DNA of 64,000 bases, taken from the NCBI GenBank assembly GCA_963970005.1, contig CAXAMN010013736.1, positions 4,162 through 68,161 of the forward strand. Direction: 5' to 3'. The first letter of the stretch is position 1, and each line of letters starts with the position of its first letter. Positions 33,395-43,223 of the stretch are shown in pieces. Position numbers and translations under genes: made by a program. The DNA comes from Durusdinium trenchii (Eukaryota; Sar; Dinophyceae; Suessiales; Symbiodiniaceae). The notes below the pieces were generated by a model that saw only the letters and a list, made by a program, of their open reading frames with translations, did not search any database and was not told the origin of the DNA.

Positions 33395-33670
33395 TATAGT
33401 ATGGTATGGCAATGTATGTATGGTATGTATGTAAGTAAGTATGTAAGTATGTATATAAGTATGCATGCATGTATGTAAGTATGTAATGTATGTAATGCAT
33501 GTATGTAATGTAATGTAATGTAATGTAATGTAATGTAATGTAATGCAATGCAATGCAATGCAATGCAATGCAATGCAATGCAATGTATGTATGTGTGAAA
33601 TGTATGTATGTATGCATGCAAGTATGCAAGTATGTAAGTATGTATGTAAGTAAGTAAGTATGTATGTATT
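33395..33670. repeat. Compound microsatellite (GTAT)n and (TAATG)n/(CAATG)n
   Basis: GTAT/GTAA tetramers at both ends flank a pentamer block (33505-33585) that changes from (TAATG)n to (CAATG)n in mid-array. It lies against the 3' end of the truncated LINE-1 copy that begins about 33670. The long minus-strand open frames (33374-33629, runs of Thr, His, Tyr, Leu and Ile) are translations of the repeat. Confidence 0.95.
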
Positions 33671-34955
33671 TTTTCCTAAAGTGTCTTTTACTGCATGAAC
33701 GGTTTGGCTCTAAGTATGTTAAAAAATCCTAAAGAGGATCCTTTTCAGTTGAACGAGCCGCTGCATGCCTCGGCTGCCCGCTGCTTGCAGTGTTGCGTTC
33801 CACGGCTGCCCGCTACTTGCTGGTTCTAGAAGTAGTCCACCATGACTGTTTGGTCGTCTTCTTGGGACTCTTCTTCGCCGTACTCTTCAGCTGGCATGAG
33901 CTGGTGGTGCGTGGAGGTCAATCTCCTGAGGCCTGTGGTCAGCCTGTGTGTCTGCTCCTGCTTTGGGGCTGGGTGTCATGGCCTTTGCAGGAGTGTGGCT
34001 GTCCGCTGGATCCCCGTCTGGGAGTGGGTTTCTGGGTCCTCCCTGGCTGGCTGGTTGCAGTGGCAGCAACTGCCAGTGGGCTGTGTTGGGAAATACCGTC
34101 TTGGGTCTGCAGTGGCGGTGATCCCTTAAGCCCTGCTCCTTTGCACTCCTTGTGGTGGGCGGTAGTGCTCATGATGCGTTGTTGGCTGTCGAGGTGACAT
34201 ACTCTTGGAATGCCGCTGCATTGACCCGTTTGTGGATGCTGGTGCCACACTTGGTGCATTTGAGGTATCAAAGCAGTGTTGGTCTTTGCCAGGTGGCTGG
34301 AGATCCTGGTTGTGCAGGATGGCCTTTATGTTCTGGGCCCTGGTTGGCTTCTTGGTGGGTGGTGGGGCTTCTTGTCCTGGTGCTGGACAAACTTGGTCGG
34401 CCTGTAGCTGTGGACAGGCCTCATTGAGTCTGGCCTCCAGGACTGGGGTGGTCAGTCTTCGTGCGTGCGTGCTCCGCAGCCGCTGCAATGATAGCCGCTG
34501 CGGTGTGATTGGGTTGCCACGGTTTGGTGCACTGTTGCACCAGGTCCTTCTTGTGCTGTTTGGTTTGCTTACCCTGCTGTCTGGGTGCCTTGCAGTGGAT
34601 GTAGCGCTGCTTGTCATCAAAGATCTTCTCCAGCCTTTGGACCGCGTGGGTGTAGATGCGTTTGTGGTCTTGGTCCAGTGTTTTTTGCCACTCGGTGAGC
34701 TTGCGGTCATGCAGCATTGGCTCTCTCCCATGCAGTCAGGGCCGCATCCCTTTGTCTTCTGCGTAGCTGGGGCTCATTGCCAGGCGCCTCAGAGATTCTG
34801 GTGTTCCGGCTGATGTAGAGGACAGTGATGCGTTTCCTGTCCTGCTCAGTGACGTTGTCTAAGAGGTTTGGTATTGGTGTTGATGCGGACTCTTGTGCCG
34901 TGCTTCCCATACAGAGCTGAGCTGGATGATCACCTTGACTTGTGTCCTCTAAGTG
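33670..34955 (-). pseudogene. 5'-truncated LINE-1-type copy (copy 2), C-terminal part only
   Basis: On the minus strand, ITVLYISRNTRISEAPGNEP and QLRRRQRDAALTAWERA (34790-34880) are almost the same as the terminal RNase H block of the long LINE at 45.85 kb. A linker (YTHAVQRLEKIFDDKQRY) and zinc-finger remnants follow in shifted frames (34126-34731). The protein end DDQTVMVDYF (codons at 33834-33870) matches the long copy's DDVMQVDFF. The homology stops at about 34950, matching 46005 of the long copy, and both sides are microsatellite. Loss of the 5' part with an intact 3' end is typical of LINE insertion by target-primed reverse transcription. Confidence 0.8.
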
Positions 34956-35130
34956 TGTATGTATGTATGCATGCATGCATGTATGTAGGTAGGTATGTAT
35001 GTATGTATGTACGTATGTATGTATGTAATGTAATGTAATGTAACGCAATGTAATGCAATGTAACGTAATGTAATTTAGTGTAAATGTAATGTAATGGTAT
35101 TTATGTATGTATGTATGTATGTACGGATGG
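34956..35130. repeat. Compound microsatellite (TATG)n, (TAATG)n, (GGATGGAT)n
   Basis: TATG tetramers (34956-35025) pass into TAATG/CAATG pentamers (35026-35098), then TATG and GGATGGAT units (35100-35150). This abuts the truncated 5' end of the LINE copy at 33670-34955. Confidence 0.95.
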
Positions 35131-35150
35131 ATGGATGGGTGGATGGAGGG

Positions 35151-35845
35151 ATGGTCACGTTCTGATGCTGATACTGGCCAAGATTCACAATCGTTGTGCC
35201 CCATTGGGGAAGACGGCTGATCCCCTCAGGAAAATTGCTCTCCAGTGTCAGGGGAGAAAAATCAGCCTTATAATTGGTTGAGGAGTTGGTGTCACTCCTG
35301 GAGCCACGTAGGTGCCGCCTTCATAGCCCGGGATATCTCCTTCATACTGAATCTTGTAGCCAGCGAGGGCTTCAGACGAAGAAGGAAAAGATGCACCCGG
35401 AGCACTCTTGAAAGCACGCTTGGTGTTCTTGGATTCGAGCTCACTCAACTCACGGCGTTTGACAGCGTTGGTCATAGCGCCGCCCTGAGAAATAATCACT
35501 CTCTGAAAGGCGAGGGCTTACACCAGAGCAGCTGGCCTCAATCGCACCGTGAAGTGTCTCTGCACTCACGCCACTCGCTTGGGCTCGGCCATCAATTGCT
35601 CTTGCTCCTTCGGGGAAAAAGACATGATGGCAAATCACACAAATTGAAGACTATTGAGAGTCTTTCACAAAAGCTTTGAGCGCCGAAAACAAACTGCAAG
35701 GATACATGGACTATGAAGACAAATTTCGTGAAACTACAAAAAGAACGGTGAAGACAAAGCGGCTAAGGCTGTCCGCACAAATGTTCAAGACTCGAACAGG
35801 CAGAGTGCTACCGCTTGTGGTTACCCATACCTTAGTTTAGGCTTT
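35151..35845. other. Stretch without recognised gene, 3' of the deleted copia-type element
   Basis: Minus-strand frames 35248-35499 and 35450-35638 lie immediately downstream of the copia RNase H remnant, but no motif or terminal repeat was recognised. It may hold the 3' end of that element. Confidence 0.35.
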
Positions 35846-36240
35846 TCACTCACTGGTATGGTTCCCCATGGGACCTCTCTCGTCGGACTGCCCTGTGTCT
35901 CGGTTTTTCTGGCGGCAATCACGTTCTGCAGCCTGTTGAGCCAACGCATAGTTCTCAGGCGAGATCTGATATGAGGACGATCTGATGCAGGAACGAAGCA
36001 AGTCCATAGGGTCCTGTTTATCCTTAGTCAAACCGTCAAACCATGAGCTATCATGCGGTCGGTTGGGAGCCAACGCACGGAGGCCTGAGTCAATTTGAGT
36101 GACTCTCTTATGATCACTATGTCGATGCTTGTACGGCGATCTTCAACAGCGGTTGGAGAAGAGGGAGAGATCAAGTGATCAAACAAGGACTTTATACAAT
36201 CAGTAGCTAGGATGGGAGGCCTACGAGAAAGCATCTCTCG
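35846..36240 (-). pseudogene. Copia-type RNase H C-terminal fragment
   Basis: Frames 36028-36234 and 35846-36073 join after a one-base change. TDCIKSLFDHLISPSSPTAV (degraded from a 'TDAKSLFDHL' block), EDRRTSIDIVIIRESLKL, VRWLPTDRMIAHGLT and KDKQDPMDLLRSCIRSSSYQ follow the order of the last RNase H segment of a dinoflagellate Ty1/copia subfamily. The residue after MIA is His where Asp is expected (ADGLTK). RT is absent upstream: the next recognisable domain is the region at 36300. Confidence 0.65.
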
Positions 36241-36299
36241 TCCGGCTCTTGGTTCAAATGAGCCATCTAAGGTCTCGCGCGTGAGAAGGCTGACCCATT

Positions 36300-36949
36300 C
36301 TACGGAGTGGAAACATGTGCCCTAACTGAGGCCTGCGACAAATCATACCCTGTGATGAGATCATATGAGTCACACCTACCACCAACACCGGTCACTAGAG
36401 GTGCAAATCTCGGTGGGCAAAACACTTCTGCTACGTGCAGCTGTCCTGATTCCGCCTGAACTGGATTGAGGGGGTTGTCAGAACGTTTCTCTAACTGGCG
36501 GACTTGAGACTTCAGTTGACGGACGTAATGCGTGGGGAGGCTGTCAAGCGTGGAAGAAATCTCCTGAGGCCGAAACCAGAATTCAGTGCGAATGTGCCAA
36601 AAGTCCGACGGCCCCGGATGGTGATAACATGCTTTTCCTTTTTGTGGGTTGATGTCCTCATCGAACAAAACAGTCTCTGAACTCTCATCTATGACTCGGC
36701 GTCGAACAACAGAGTGCCACAAGGGTCCTTGTTTAGTGGGGTTTGTTTGACAAACGAATCCCTTCGAACCCAGCACTGAAGTGAGTCAGACGTGCCTGAG
36801 TCAGCAGGTTGGGGTTGTGCAGCCGGAGGTTCCGATGACTCCTCTTCCAGGCAGGAGACGGTCCTCTTCGACCCGCGAGGGTTATGACTCTGGAGCCTGA
36901 GTGCTGCGCATGACTTCCTGTTCGAAGTCGGGTCGATCCGAAGTGCCAA
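36300..36949 (-). pseudogene. Copia-type polyprotein segment between protease and missing integrase/RT
   Basis: Frames 36689-36949 and 36300-36776 continue from the protease in shifted frames. A coiled segment (YVRQLKSQVRQLEKRS) precedes HVAEVFCPPRFAPLVTGVGG, DSYDLITGYDLSQASVRAHV. The (V/I)AEVxxPPR block with a following G-x-D is found after the protease in dinoflagellate copia-type elements by my recall; its function is not known to me. It is followed directly, after about 60 bp, by the RNase H end, so integrase and RT have been lost by deletion. Confidence 0.45.
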
Positions 36950-37690
36950 CCACCTTCACTGCGAATTGACCTGCTTCGTTTGTCACCCATGGCACTGACG
37001 CACGGTTGTCAAACAATGTCAACTGTTGCTTGCCAAAGTCAATGACTGCTTTCAATGTCTCTAAGGCGTTGCGAGAAACCAAAGACGGTGCTTGACCCTT
37101 CACAATGGCAGTCCGAATAGTACCCTTCTTTCCTCCCAAGGTAACTGGGAGGCGAATCACTTCAGGGTCCTCCGGCAAGGGATCACGACCGACAATGGAC
37201 CGACCACAACCGGAGTCCAAAACTCCGTAACGGACTGACCAGCACGATTTCTGGAGAAGGCAATGCACTACGTCGCTCACGCACAACTGCTAATGGAGAG
37301 AGGGTGTCACTGCAGATACCAGCCATAGCCACGAAGTCAACATCTCCTCTGGAAGGGGCTGGTGCTCAACTGTTGTCGCCAAGGCAGCGCCGGTTTCCTT
37401 CCTGGGCTGAGTGCTGGAGGTTGCTCCTCGATTGGAACTTGAGGATGTTGTGCGAGGTAACGTGCATTCACGAGACCAGTGTCCGACATTTCCGCAGCGG
37501 TGGCGTTTTGTCTTCCTCTTGAGTTCTGCAATTTCCACCCGATAGCTGCGTTTGAGGACGGAGGTAGCGCCAAACTTGCGAGCGCCAGCTCTGCATGATC
37601 ATCCAGAGCGGGCTGCCTTCAGCGTCTCTCCTTCTTGTGCTCGAAGGTAGAAGATCTCAGTCAACGTTTCACTCATTTCATCACTGGCAT
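36882..37690 (-). pseudogene. Copia-type gag zinc knuckle and aspartic protease fragment
   Basis: A short gag end (LTEIFYLRAQEGETLKAAR, about 37610-37670) is followed by the frame 37290-37538 with a zinc knuckle HRCGNVGHWSRECTLP. The first Cys of the CX2CX4HX4C motif is Arg (codon CGC, one base from TGC), so zinc binding is probably lost. The protease in 36882-37286 has YGVLDSGCGRSIVG, with Asp24 (codon at 37215-37217) as catalytic residue, and VSRNALETLKAVIDFGKQQL as the second half. Gag upstream of about 37690 is missing. Confidence 0.65.
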
Positions 37691-38065
37691 CTTTTTGGGG
37701 AAAACGCTTATCTAAGCGCTCCAGCAACACACGCTCTCCACCCTCCTTTTGGTAGGAGGCGGGGTCCAGGCGCTCTACACGCCTTGCCTGACAAAAGGGT
37801 AAATATAATAGGCGTCACAAGCCTTGGGCTCAACCTTGTCTTCTAGGGTGAGCAATTTATTCATGAATCATTGCTTCCACCTTTTGTACTCTCGAGAGTC
37901 CTCGGATTCACCCGCGAAATACTGTAGGCCGTGATGGCCTTCCGAAGTCGCTCACGAGTGAACGCTACAATCCTATGTAGCCCCCTAGCAACGTGAAAAC
38001 ATCGCCGGATCCGACCGGGCGAGCGGGCGTCTTTCCTCCTGCACGTCGGGCCGAGAGCCCCTGCG
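37691..38065. other. Stretch without recognised gene
   Basis: It lies between the truncated copia-type element and the LINE-1 copy 3 microsatellite. A GC-rich end (CGGGCGAGCGGGCGTC) is noted. No motif is seen. Confidence 0.35.
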
Positions 38066-38172
38066 TGTATGTATGTATGTATTTTTCTAGAGGGGTTTGC
38101 TCGGAGTTGGAGGGGCACTGAGCACTGTGGCCCAGGCAAAGGCCGTGGTGGCTCAGAAGTAGTCGACCGTAT
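38066..38172 (-). pseudogene. Very short LINE-1-type copy (copy 3), 3' end only
   Basis: After (GTAT)n at 38066-38080 comes TTTTTCTAGAG, the same type of junction as in the two other copies (GTATGTATTTTTTTTCTCC at 44.56 kb, GTATGTATTTTTTCCTAA at 33.67 kb). About 100 bp further, GCTCAGAAGTAGTCGAC encodes on the minus strand the protein end VDYF and a stop, as in copies 1 and 2. The homology ends there and is followed by GTATGTA, so the copy is truncated at about 20 bp before the stop codon. Confidence 0.6.
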
Positions 38173-38175
38173 GTA

Positions 38176-38930
38176 TAGTGACGTTTCCACAGATAGAATA
38201 TGGACTAATTCCAAAAAGCTAATTAGTCTATATTCTATCTCCTGGATCGATATTTTGCCCGGGGGAACAGATAGAATATAAATCATGAAATCGTAGCTTT
38301 TATGATGCTTTTTAGACTTATCCAAACAACTATGGCAGTCAAAGCTCAAGCATGTGCATGCACAATGTGCATCCAGCAGGTTTAAGTAATGATTTTCAAG
38401 CAGGTTTTGCACATAGAAGTTGGATTCAGACAGCAGTTTGAAGTATATATATTGATATGTTGATATGCATCAAAGATAAACTATATGTATGTATGCTTGA
38501 TTTTGGAGACATCATCATTTTTATGATGCATGTTGAAAATATCCAAACAACGATGGCAATTCAAACTCAATCATGTGCAAGCACGATGTGCATCCAGCAG
38601 GTTTAAGTAATGATTTTCAAGCAGGTGTTGCACATAGAATATGTGATGACACGGTTGTGTTAATATACCAGCATGTAAGGGTGTAGATATAGACATATAC
38701 ATGTGTGCTTTAGCTCCGTTCATACACAAATCAATGACACCTTTTTTTAATGTATATATATATATGACATATATATATGTTATAAAACAAAATATAGTGT
38801 ATCTAAAATATTCTATGCGCAAAGATTTGTTCTATCTGCTAACTTCAAAAGAACTAGTTTTTTTCAACTCAAAAATATTCTACCTGCTGACTAATTATTT
38901 TAGTATATTCTATCTCCCTGAACGTCACTA
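38176..38930. mobile_element. MITE-like element with 26-bp terminal inverted repeats and TA target duplication
   Basis: The left end TAGTGACGTT-TCCAC-AGATAGAATAT and the reverse complement of the right end TAGTGACGTT-CAGGG-AGATAGAATAT match at 21 of 26 positions. TA flanks each end (38174-38175 and 38931-38932). Joining the flanks at one TA gives an unbroken GTATGTATG array, so the insertion point is precise. The word (A)GATAGAATAT recurs in both orientations near the ends (38225-38240, 38268-38280, 38808, 38870), as in subterminal transposase-binding sites. No transposase is encoded; short open frames inside are not coding. The TA duplication fits the Tc1/mariner superfamily. Confidence 0.8.
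38298..38641. repeat. Internal direct repeat of the MITE, about 122 bp, two copies
   Basis: Copies at 38298-38421 and 38520-38641 (offset 222 bp) share TTTATGATGC, ATCCAAACAAC, ATGTGCATCCAGCAGG and TTTAAGTAATGATTTTCAAG then CAGGT-TTGCACATAGAA. Both lie inside the terminal-inverted-repeat element, so the element has undergone an internal duplication. Confidence 0.85.
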
Positions 38931-38932
38931 TA

Positions 38933-39252
38933 TGTTTGTATGTATGTATGTCTGTATGTAATGTAATGTAATGTAATGTAGTAATGTAGTTTAACCTACT
39001 TTAATGTAATGTAATGTAGTGTATGTCTTGATGAAATGTAACGTAATGTAACGCAACGCAATGCAATGCAACGCAACGCAAGGTAACGTTATGTATGTAT
39101 GCATTTAAGCATGTATGCACTCATGCATGGATGTATGAATGTTTGACTGTATGAATGTGTGTATGTATGTATGTATGTATGTATGTATGTATATATATGT
39201 ATTACTATTATTATTCATGTAATGTACTGTAATGTAATGTAACGCAATGACC
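38933..39252. repeat. Compound microsatellite (TATG)n, (TAATG)n, (CAACG)n
   Basis: TATG units pass into TAATG pentamers (38957-39030), then CAATG/CAACG pentamers (39050-39085), TATG-like tetramers, an (ATT)n run (39200-39212) and TAATG again up to ACGCAATGA at 39250. It borders the 3' end of LINE-2. Confidence 0.95.
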
Positions 39253-39379
39253 TTCTCGACCTTTCGAGACGCCAAACGTAAGTTTGTAGCGCTGCCGATC
39301 AGAGATGGATGAGCTGTGGCTTTCAGCCATCAGCTCAACAACATTTTCCAAAGTGACCCCAAGGCCGCATCAGTCATGG

Positions 39380-40135
39380 TCCAGTCATGGTTGTCGTCGG
39401 ATCGTCATCCCTGCTCAGGAAAAGGACATATGCATCTTGCACCGTTGTCGGCCGCTGTCCATCATCAGCCATGAACCAGCCTGAGGTGTGAGGGTCACGA
39501 AACCAAGCCTTGAAGTGAGCCACTGTGGCTAGTGATGCTGCGGAACTTGACCTGGCTGTGAGTCAGGTGGATGGAGTCGGGGCCAAGTTCAGGTAGCAGC
39601 ACTGAATCCGGAAAGTGCACCTCACGACACCTGTCCGGCCAGCATGCATTCCAAGAGAGTAAGCCCAACTGTCCAAAATCTGCTCAAGTTGGAATTTTTG
39701 GTCCAAATCAGCAAGCCAGTTGAAGTTCAAGGATGCGTGCGCGCCCCCTTGATCCGATATGTGGAGTCCATCCACCGCTGAAAACTTTCGAGCCCAGCTG
39801 TGGTTGATGCCAGGCAAGCTCAACCACTCAAGCAGAGAGAAAAGAAATTCAGAGGCTCACTGCTGCGCCTCTGAGGAACCCCACTTTGCAAACAGCGGAC
39901 GAAATGCAGCCACCTGGCGGAGCTGATGTGGCCCTTCCAAACATTCTGCAAACAGCTCATGAACAAACCCCTCATCATGAGCACCCCGGAGTTGGTTTAG
40001 CACCGTCGGTGTGTGCGCGACACTCCACATGAGCGAACAGGGTGGCGTTGATGTAGCGCCAGTTGCCATCGTTGAGGAGTTGCCATTGAAGCACAGCTTG
40101 ACTGAAGTCTTCAGCCTTGAGGCTATTTCTTTTCG
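39380..40135 (-). pseudogene. USP-type deubiquitinase domain at the end of LINE-2
   Basis: Ubiquitin-specific proteases (peptidase C19) cleave ubiquitin from proteins. The Cys box reads NDGNWRYINATLFAHV (about 40035-40085 in the frame next to 39857-40333), where the catalytic Cys position before Y is Arg (CGC, one base from TGC). FVHELFAECLEGPHQLRQVA and FRPLFAKWGSSEAQQ precede a QQ-x-ASEFLFSLLEWLSL block (39840 region), the QQDAxEFL box of USPs, interrupted by a stop where Asp is expected. The His box appears near 39450 as HFKAWFRDPHTSGWFMADDG, like GHYxA...GWxxxDD. Several frames are needed, so this copy is dead, but the three boxes are in the right order and spacing. Confidence 0.6.
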
Positions 40136-40139
40136 GTCT

Positions 40140-42230
40140 TCAGCTGGGTAGAGCGGCCCTTGCCCCGCTTGGACTTGCCCTTGGTTTGAGTTTGGACTGT
40201 GGCGGCGAGGGCTGAGCGTCTGGGCTGGTGTGATCTCATTGTTGCAGTCAGGAGTTTGCGTATCGAACTCGCAGTCAGCTTCATCAAGTTCTCCTCCACC
40301 CTGTTGTTCCTGAGGCTGACTTGCAGCTTCCATGGGACCGTCATATTCTTTGTCTTGATGCTTGAAACTTGAGATGCGCTCGTAGTCCCTGGACGGGCTG
40401 AAGCATCGTGATCACAGTCATGCCCTTGGGAGATTGATCGATCATGAGTCTTTTCTTCTCGGGGCAACAAGCCATGTAAAGCCCATGAGCCGTTTTTGAG
40501 CAGAACTTGCTACTTCCACATGATGGGTGTCTCCTAAATGGCCTTGCTGACGTTCAAGGCACGATCCAACAAGGTCTGCGTCAGTGTGACCAAGGTCGCG
40601 CTCAATGGCCGTGTTGGTGTAGTCGTCTAGGCGCCAGCAGGCTACTGCGTGATCTGGGTGTCCGTCCCATGTCTGCTTCGGTGGGCCCATGGCCTCCAGG
40701 AGCTGTGTGGGCTCGAAGTTGCTGCAAAATCCAGCCAGCTGCACGATGACCGGACAAGTGTGCTTGAGCAAATGAGGTGGCCGCGCCATCACATGTAGCA
40801 GTGTCAGCGGAGGCTTCAGTGGCATGACGCAAAGCAAACTCTCAGTGAAGGCGATAAAGGCTAGCCTGCTGAACATCTCATCAAAGTGCGGGCCCAAGTT
40901 GGATGACGTTCAGTTCATTCAATGTGATGAGTACACACATGAGACATATCGATATCTTCCTCACAGACAGTTCAGCGTTGCTGGAGGGCACTCACAGTGG
41001 TAGGACATGTCAGCAGGCGGTCCCATTGTCTGGCTTGAAGGTGAGCCTCAAGTTCAGGCGCGTGCTCAAAGATTGGCCTGTTGTGGTTCTTGAGTGAGAG
41101 CATGAAGGCGTTGTCCCAAGTGACAGGCACGCAAATGGGTTTGCTGATCTTCTGGCAATGAACGCATGGCAATCTGAGTTCAGGCCAGGCAAGAATTGAC
41201 AAACGCTTGCAAGCGCCAGACACATTGGGGAAGCTTGGGCCACAGATCAGTGACTGTTCCTGCGTGCGTATACGGCGCCATGGATACATTTGGAGCTCCA
41301 AAAGTCAACGAGGTCCGACTCAGTGGGCAGGTCTTCTCAGGTCTTGCGCGGATAGACATGCAGCAACTTGTTGCCGCGCTGATGAAGATATGCAGCTTTG
41401 GTCTCCTGAAACGATGGGCAGGAGATGCTTTCGATGTGACGACGAAGCGGAGTCCAGTCATAAAACTGTCGAAGGCAGTGTGCACAGGTGGGCATGCGCA
41501 AAGAATCACGAGCCTACAAAAACACTGGGCGGAGTGTGACAAGCTCCTGTGAGTGCTGTTTCATATGTCTATTCAAGGTGGCAGCCGTGTTGAAGACTGC
41601 CATCGTGTCTGTTTGGGTGGCTACACCAAAGAGCTCCACCTTCAGCACGCGATCAAAAGTTGCACGCGCCTCAGTTTCGATCGATCAAGGGCGTTTGTGA
41701 AGAAAGTCATCAGCTGCGCAGGTCAGAAAGTTTGAGGTTGTGGCTCGTCAGAAAAGCTTCAAATCGAGCCCGACAGCTCTATGGCTCGCAACAAATCGTG
41801 TGCTGGAGAAAGGCAGCGTAATCCCGGTTGGTTCGATGTGGAGCATCCCTCAAAATCTGGCGTTGCGTCGTCCAAATGGAGCGCTGCAGTTTGACAATGT
41901 CGGCCATGGAGGTTCCAGTATCAAACAATAATCATACATCAAGCTGCCAAACACACATACTGTATATGCCACAAGGACAATCGTTGCTGCTTACTTAAAT
42001 GGCGGTCCGCGCAGAGCCAAGTGCGCAACCGACGAAAGGTAATCTAACTGGCGTGCGACCCATGCTTAAGAGTCTGTTCCTCGAACAGGGTACAACTGAC
42101 AACAGTGCCTAAAAACACAGAGTGGGAGGCTATTTACCGACGCTTTGGCTTCAAGCGCCCGGGTGGCAACAATGACAAGTTGAGGGGAGTCAAGAGTTCA
42201 AACCCGGTGCTAAAAGCTGCAGCGGCGTGA
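40140..42230 (-). pseudogene. LINE-2 region between RT and USP, largely decayed
   Basis: Frames 40442-40897, 40972-41301 and 41180-41542 show no intact domain. Near 41550-41640 the segment FNTAATLNRHMKQHSQEL has the form of the second half of a C2H2 zinc finger; CVHCQK (about 41155) and EHAPELEAHLQARQWDRLL may be remnants of further fingers. The stretch 41740-42230 has no recognisable motif and may include a deletion or insertion, because the RT motif C expected just after 42234 is missing. Confidence 0.4.
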
Positions 42231-42233
42231 CAA

Positions 42234-42960
42234 TCATCCTTCTTCACTTACCCATTCAGGAGTGGTACGATCAGCCAATGCGTGCAAAAACCCCCACATG
42301 GCTGCAGCCCAGAGAAACGGAGCGCTACAACAGCCTTGTCTGCTTCCAAGCCAGTTCGGCGCCTGTGTAGTGGCAGAACCAGTTTCAACAATGCAGCTTG
42401 TGCCAGGGTGCCATTGCGTGAGCAATTGAATCAGCTCAGAAGGCACTCTCAGTTTCTGCAGCCCGCTCAGTAGACGAGTCCTGGGAAGGGTGTCAAAAGC
42501 GCGGGACAAGTCAACAAGCTTTTTGAAATCGCCAACAACTTCAGGAATGGGCGCATGTGAGCGGACCCTGCGGCAGTGAGCAGTGACTTGAAGCAATGCA
42601 TCACGGGTTCCCCGCAACAGCAGGTAGGCCCACTGAGGTAGTGTGGGGAGGTCAGGTATAAGGCGAGCTTTGGCGGCAACTAGACCTGGCGCACTCTTAC
42701 CGTGCAAGTGGCGTCAAGCCTTCCGGACGTGGTGGCTTCTTGCCATCCAAAAGACGGGCGGCCTTCCAAGTGTCAGGGATGTGGGGAGGAGTGCAACCAC
42801 CAACTGTGCAACAGACAGAGGCCATATAAGGTCTCAGCAATCTCATAAGCGTGTGATCGATTGGCGCCTCCAGGGACGAAAGGAGGAGCAACTTTTTCAG
42901 GGATGTGAGGTCATCAAAAGTGAATGGCCAGGACCCTGCGAAGGACCGTGCGGGATGACA
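42234..42960 (-). pseudogene. LINE-2 reverse transcriptase fragment
   Basis: Frames 42697-43224 and 42234-42707. The N-terminal side has FAGSWPFTFDDLTSLKKLLL and IPDTWKAARLLDGKKPPRPE (the 'P-x-x-WK-x-A' block that precedes the RT). The RT proper shows LVAAKARLIPDLPTLPQWAY, motif A FKKLVDLSRAFDTLPRTRLL (catalytic Asp in VDLSRAFD) and motif B GSRQGCCSAPFLWAAAMWGF. The frame ends at 42234, and the YADD-type motif C is not visible, so the palm domain is incomplete. Confidence 0.65.
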
Positions 42961-43223
42961 GGCGTGGGCCTGAACAGGACCAAGAATGTTGCCAGCTTCA
43001 CCTCGAAGGTTGATGCGTTTCTTGACAGTCGTCTTGGGAGCCAGACGATGGATGATGTCGATGGTCTGGAAAACATCGAAGTTGTCCCCACAGAGTCCTT
43101 TTATATGTTGGGCTAGAGCGGCAGTTGGTGCCCAGATGGCAGCAGTGGGAAACGCGCGCAGAACATAGCGCACACCGGCGTGTGTGGCATGTATGTTCCT
43201 GTCGCTGTCCAGCCTCCCAAACA

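Noticed and set aside
33374-33629. Minus-strand ORFs of Thr/His/Tyr/Leu/Ile repeats
   Set aside because: They are direct translations of the (GTAT)n/(TAATG)n microsatellite and are open in all frames because the repeat has no stop codon.
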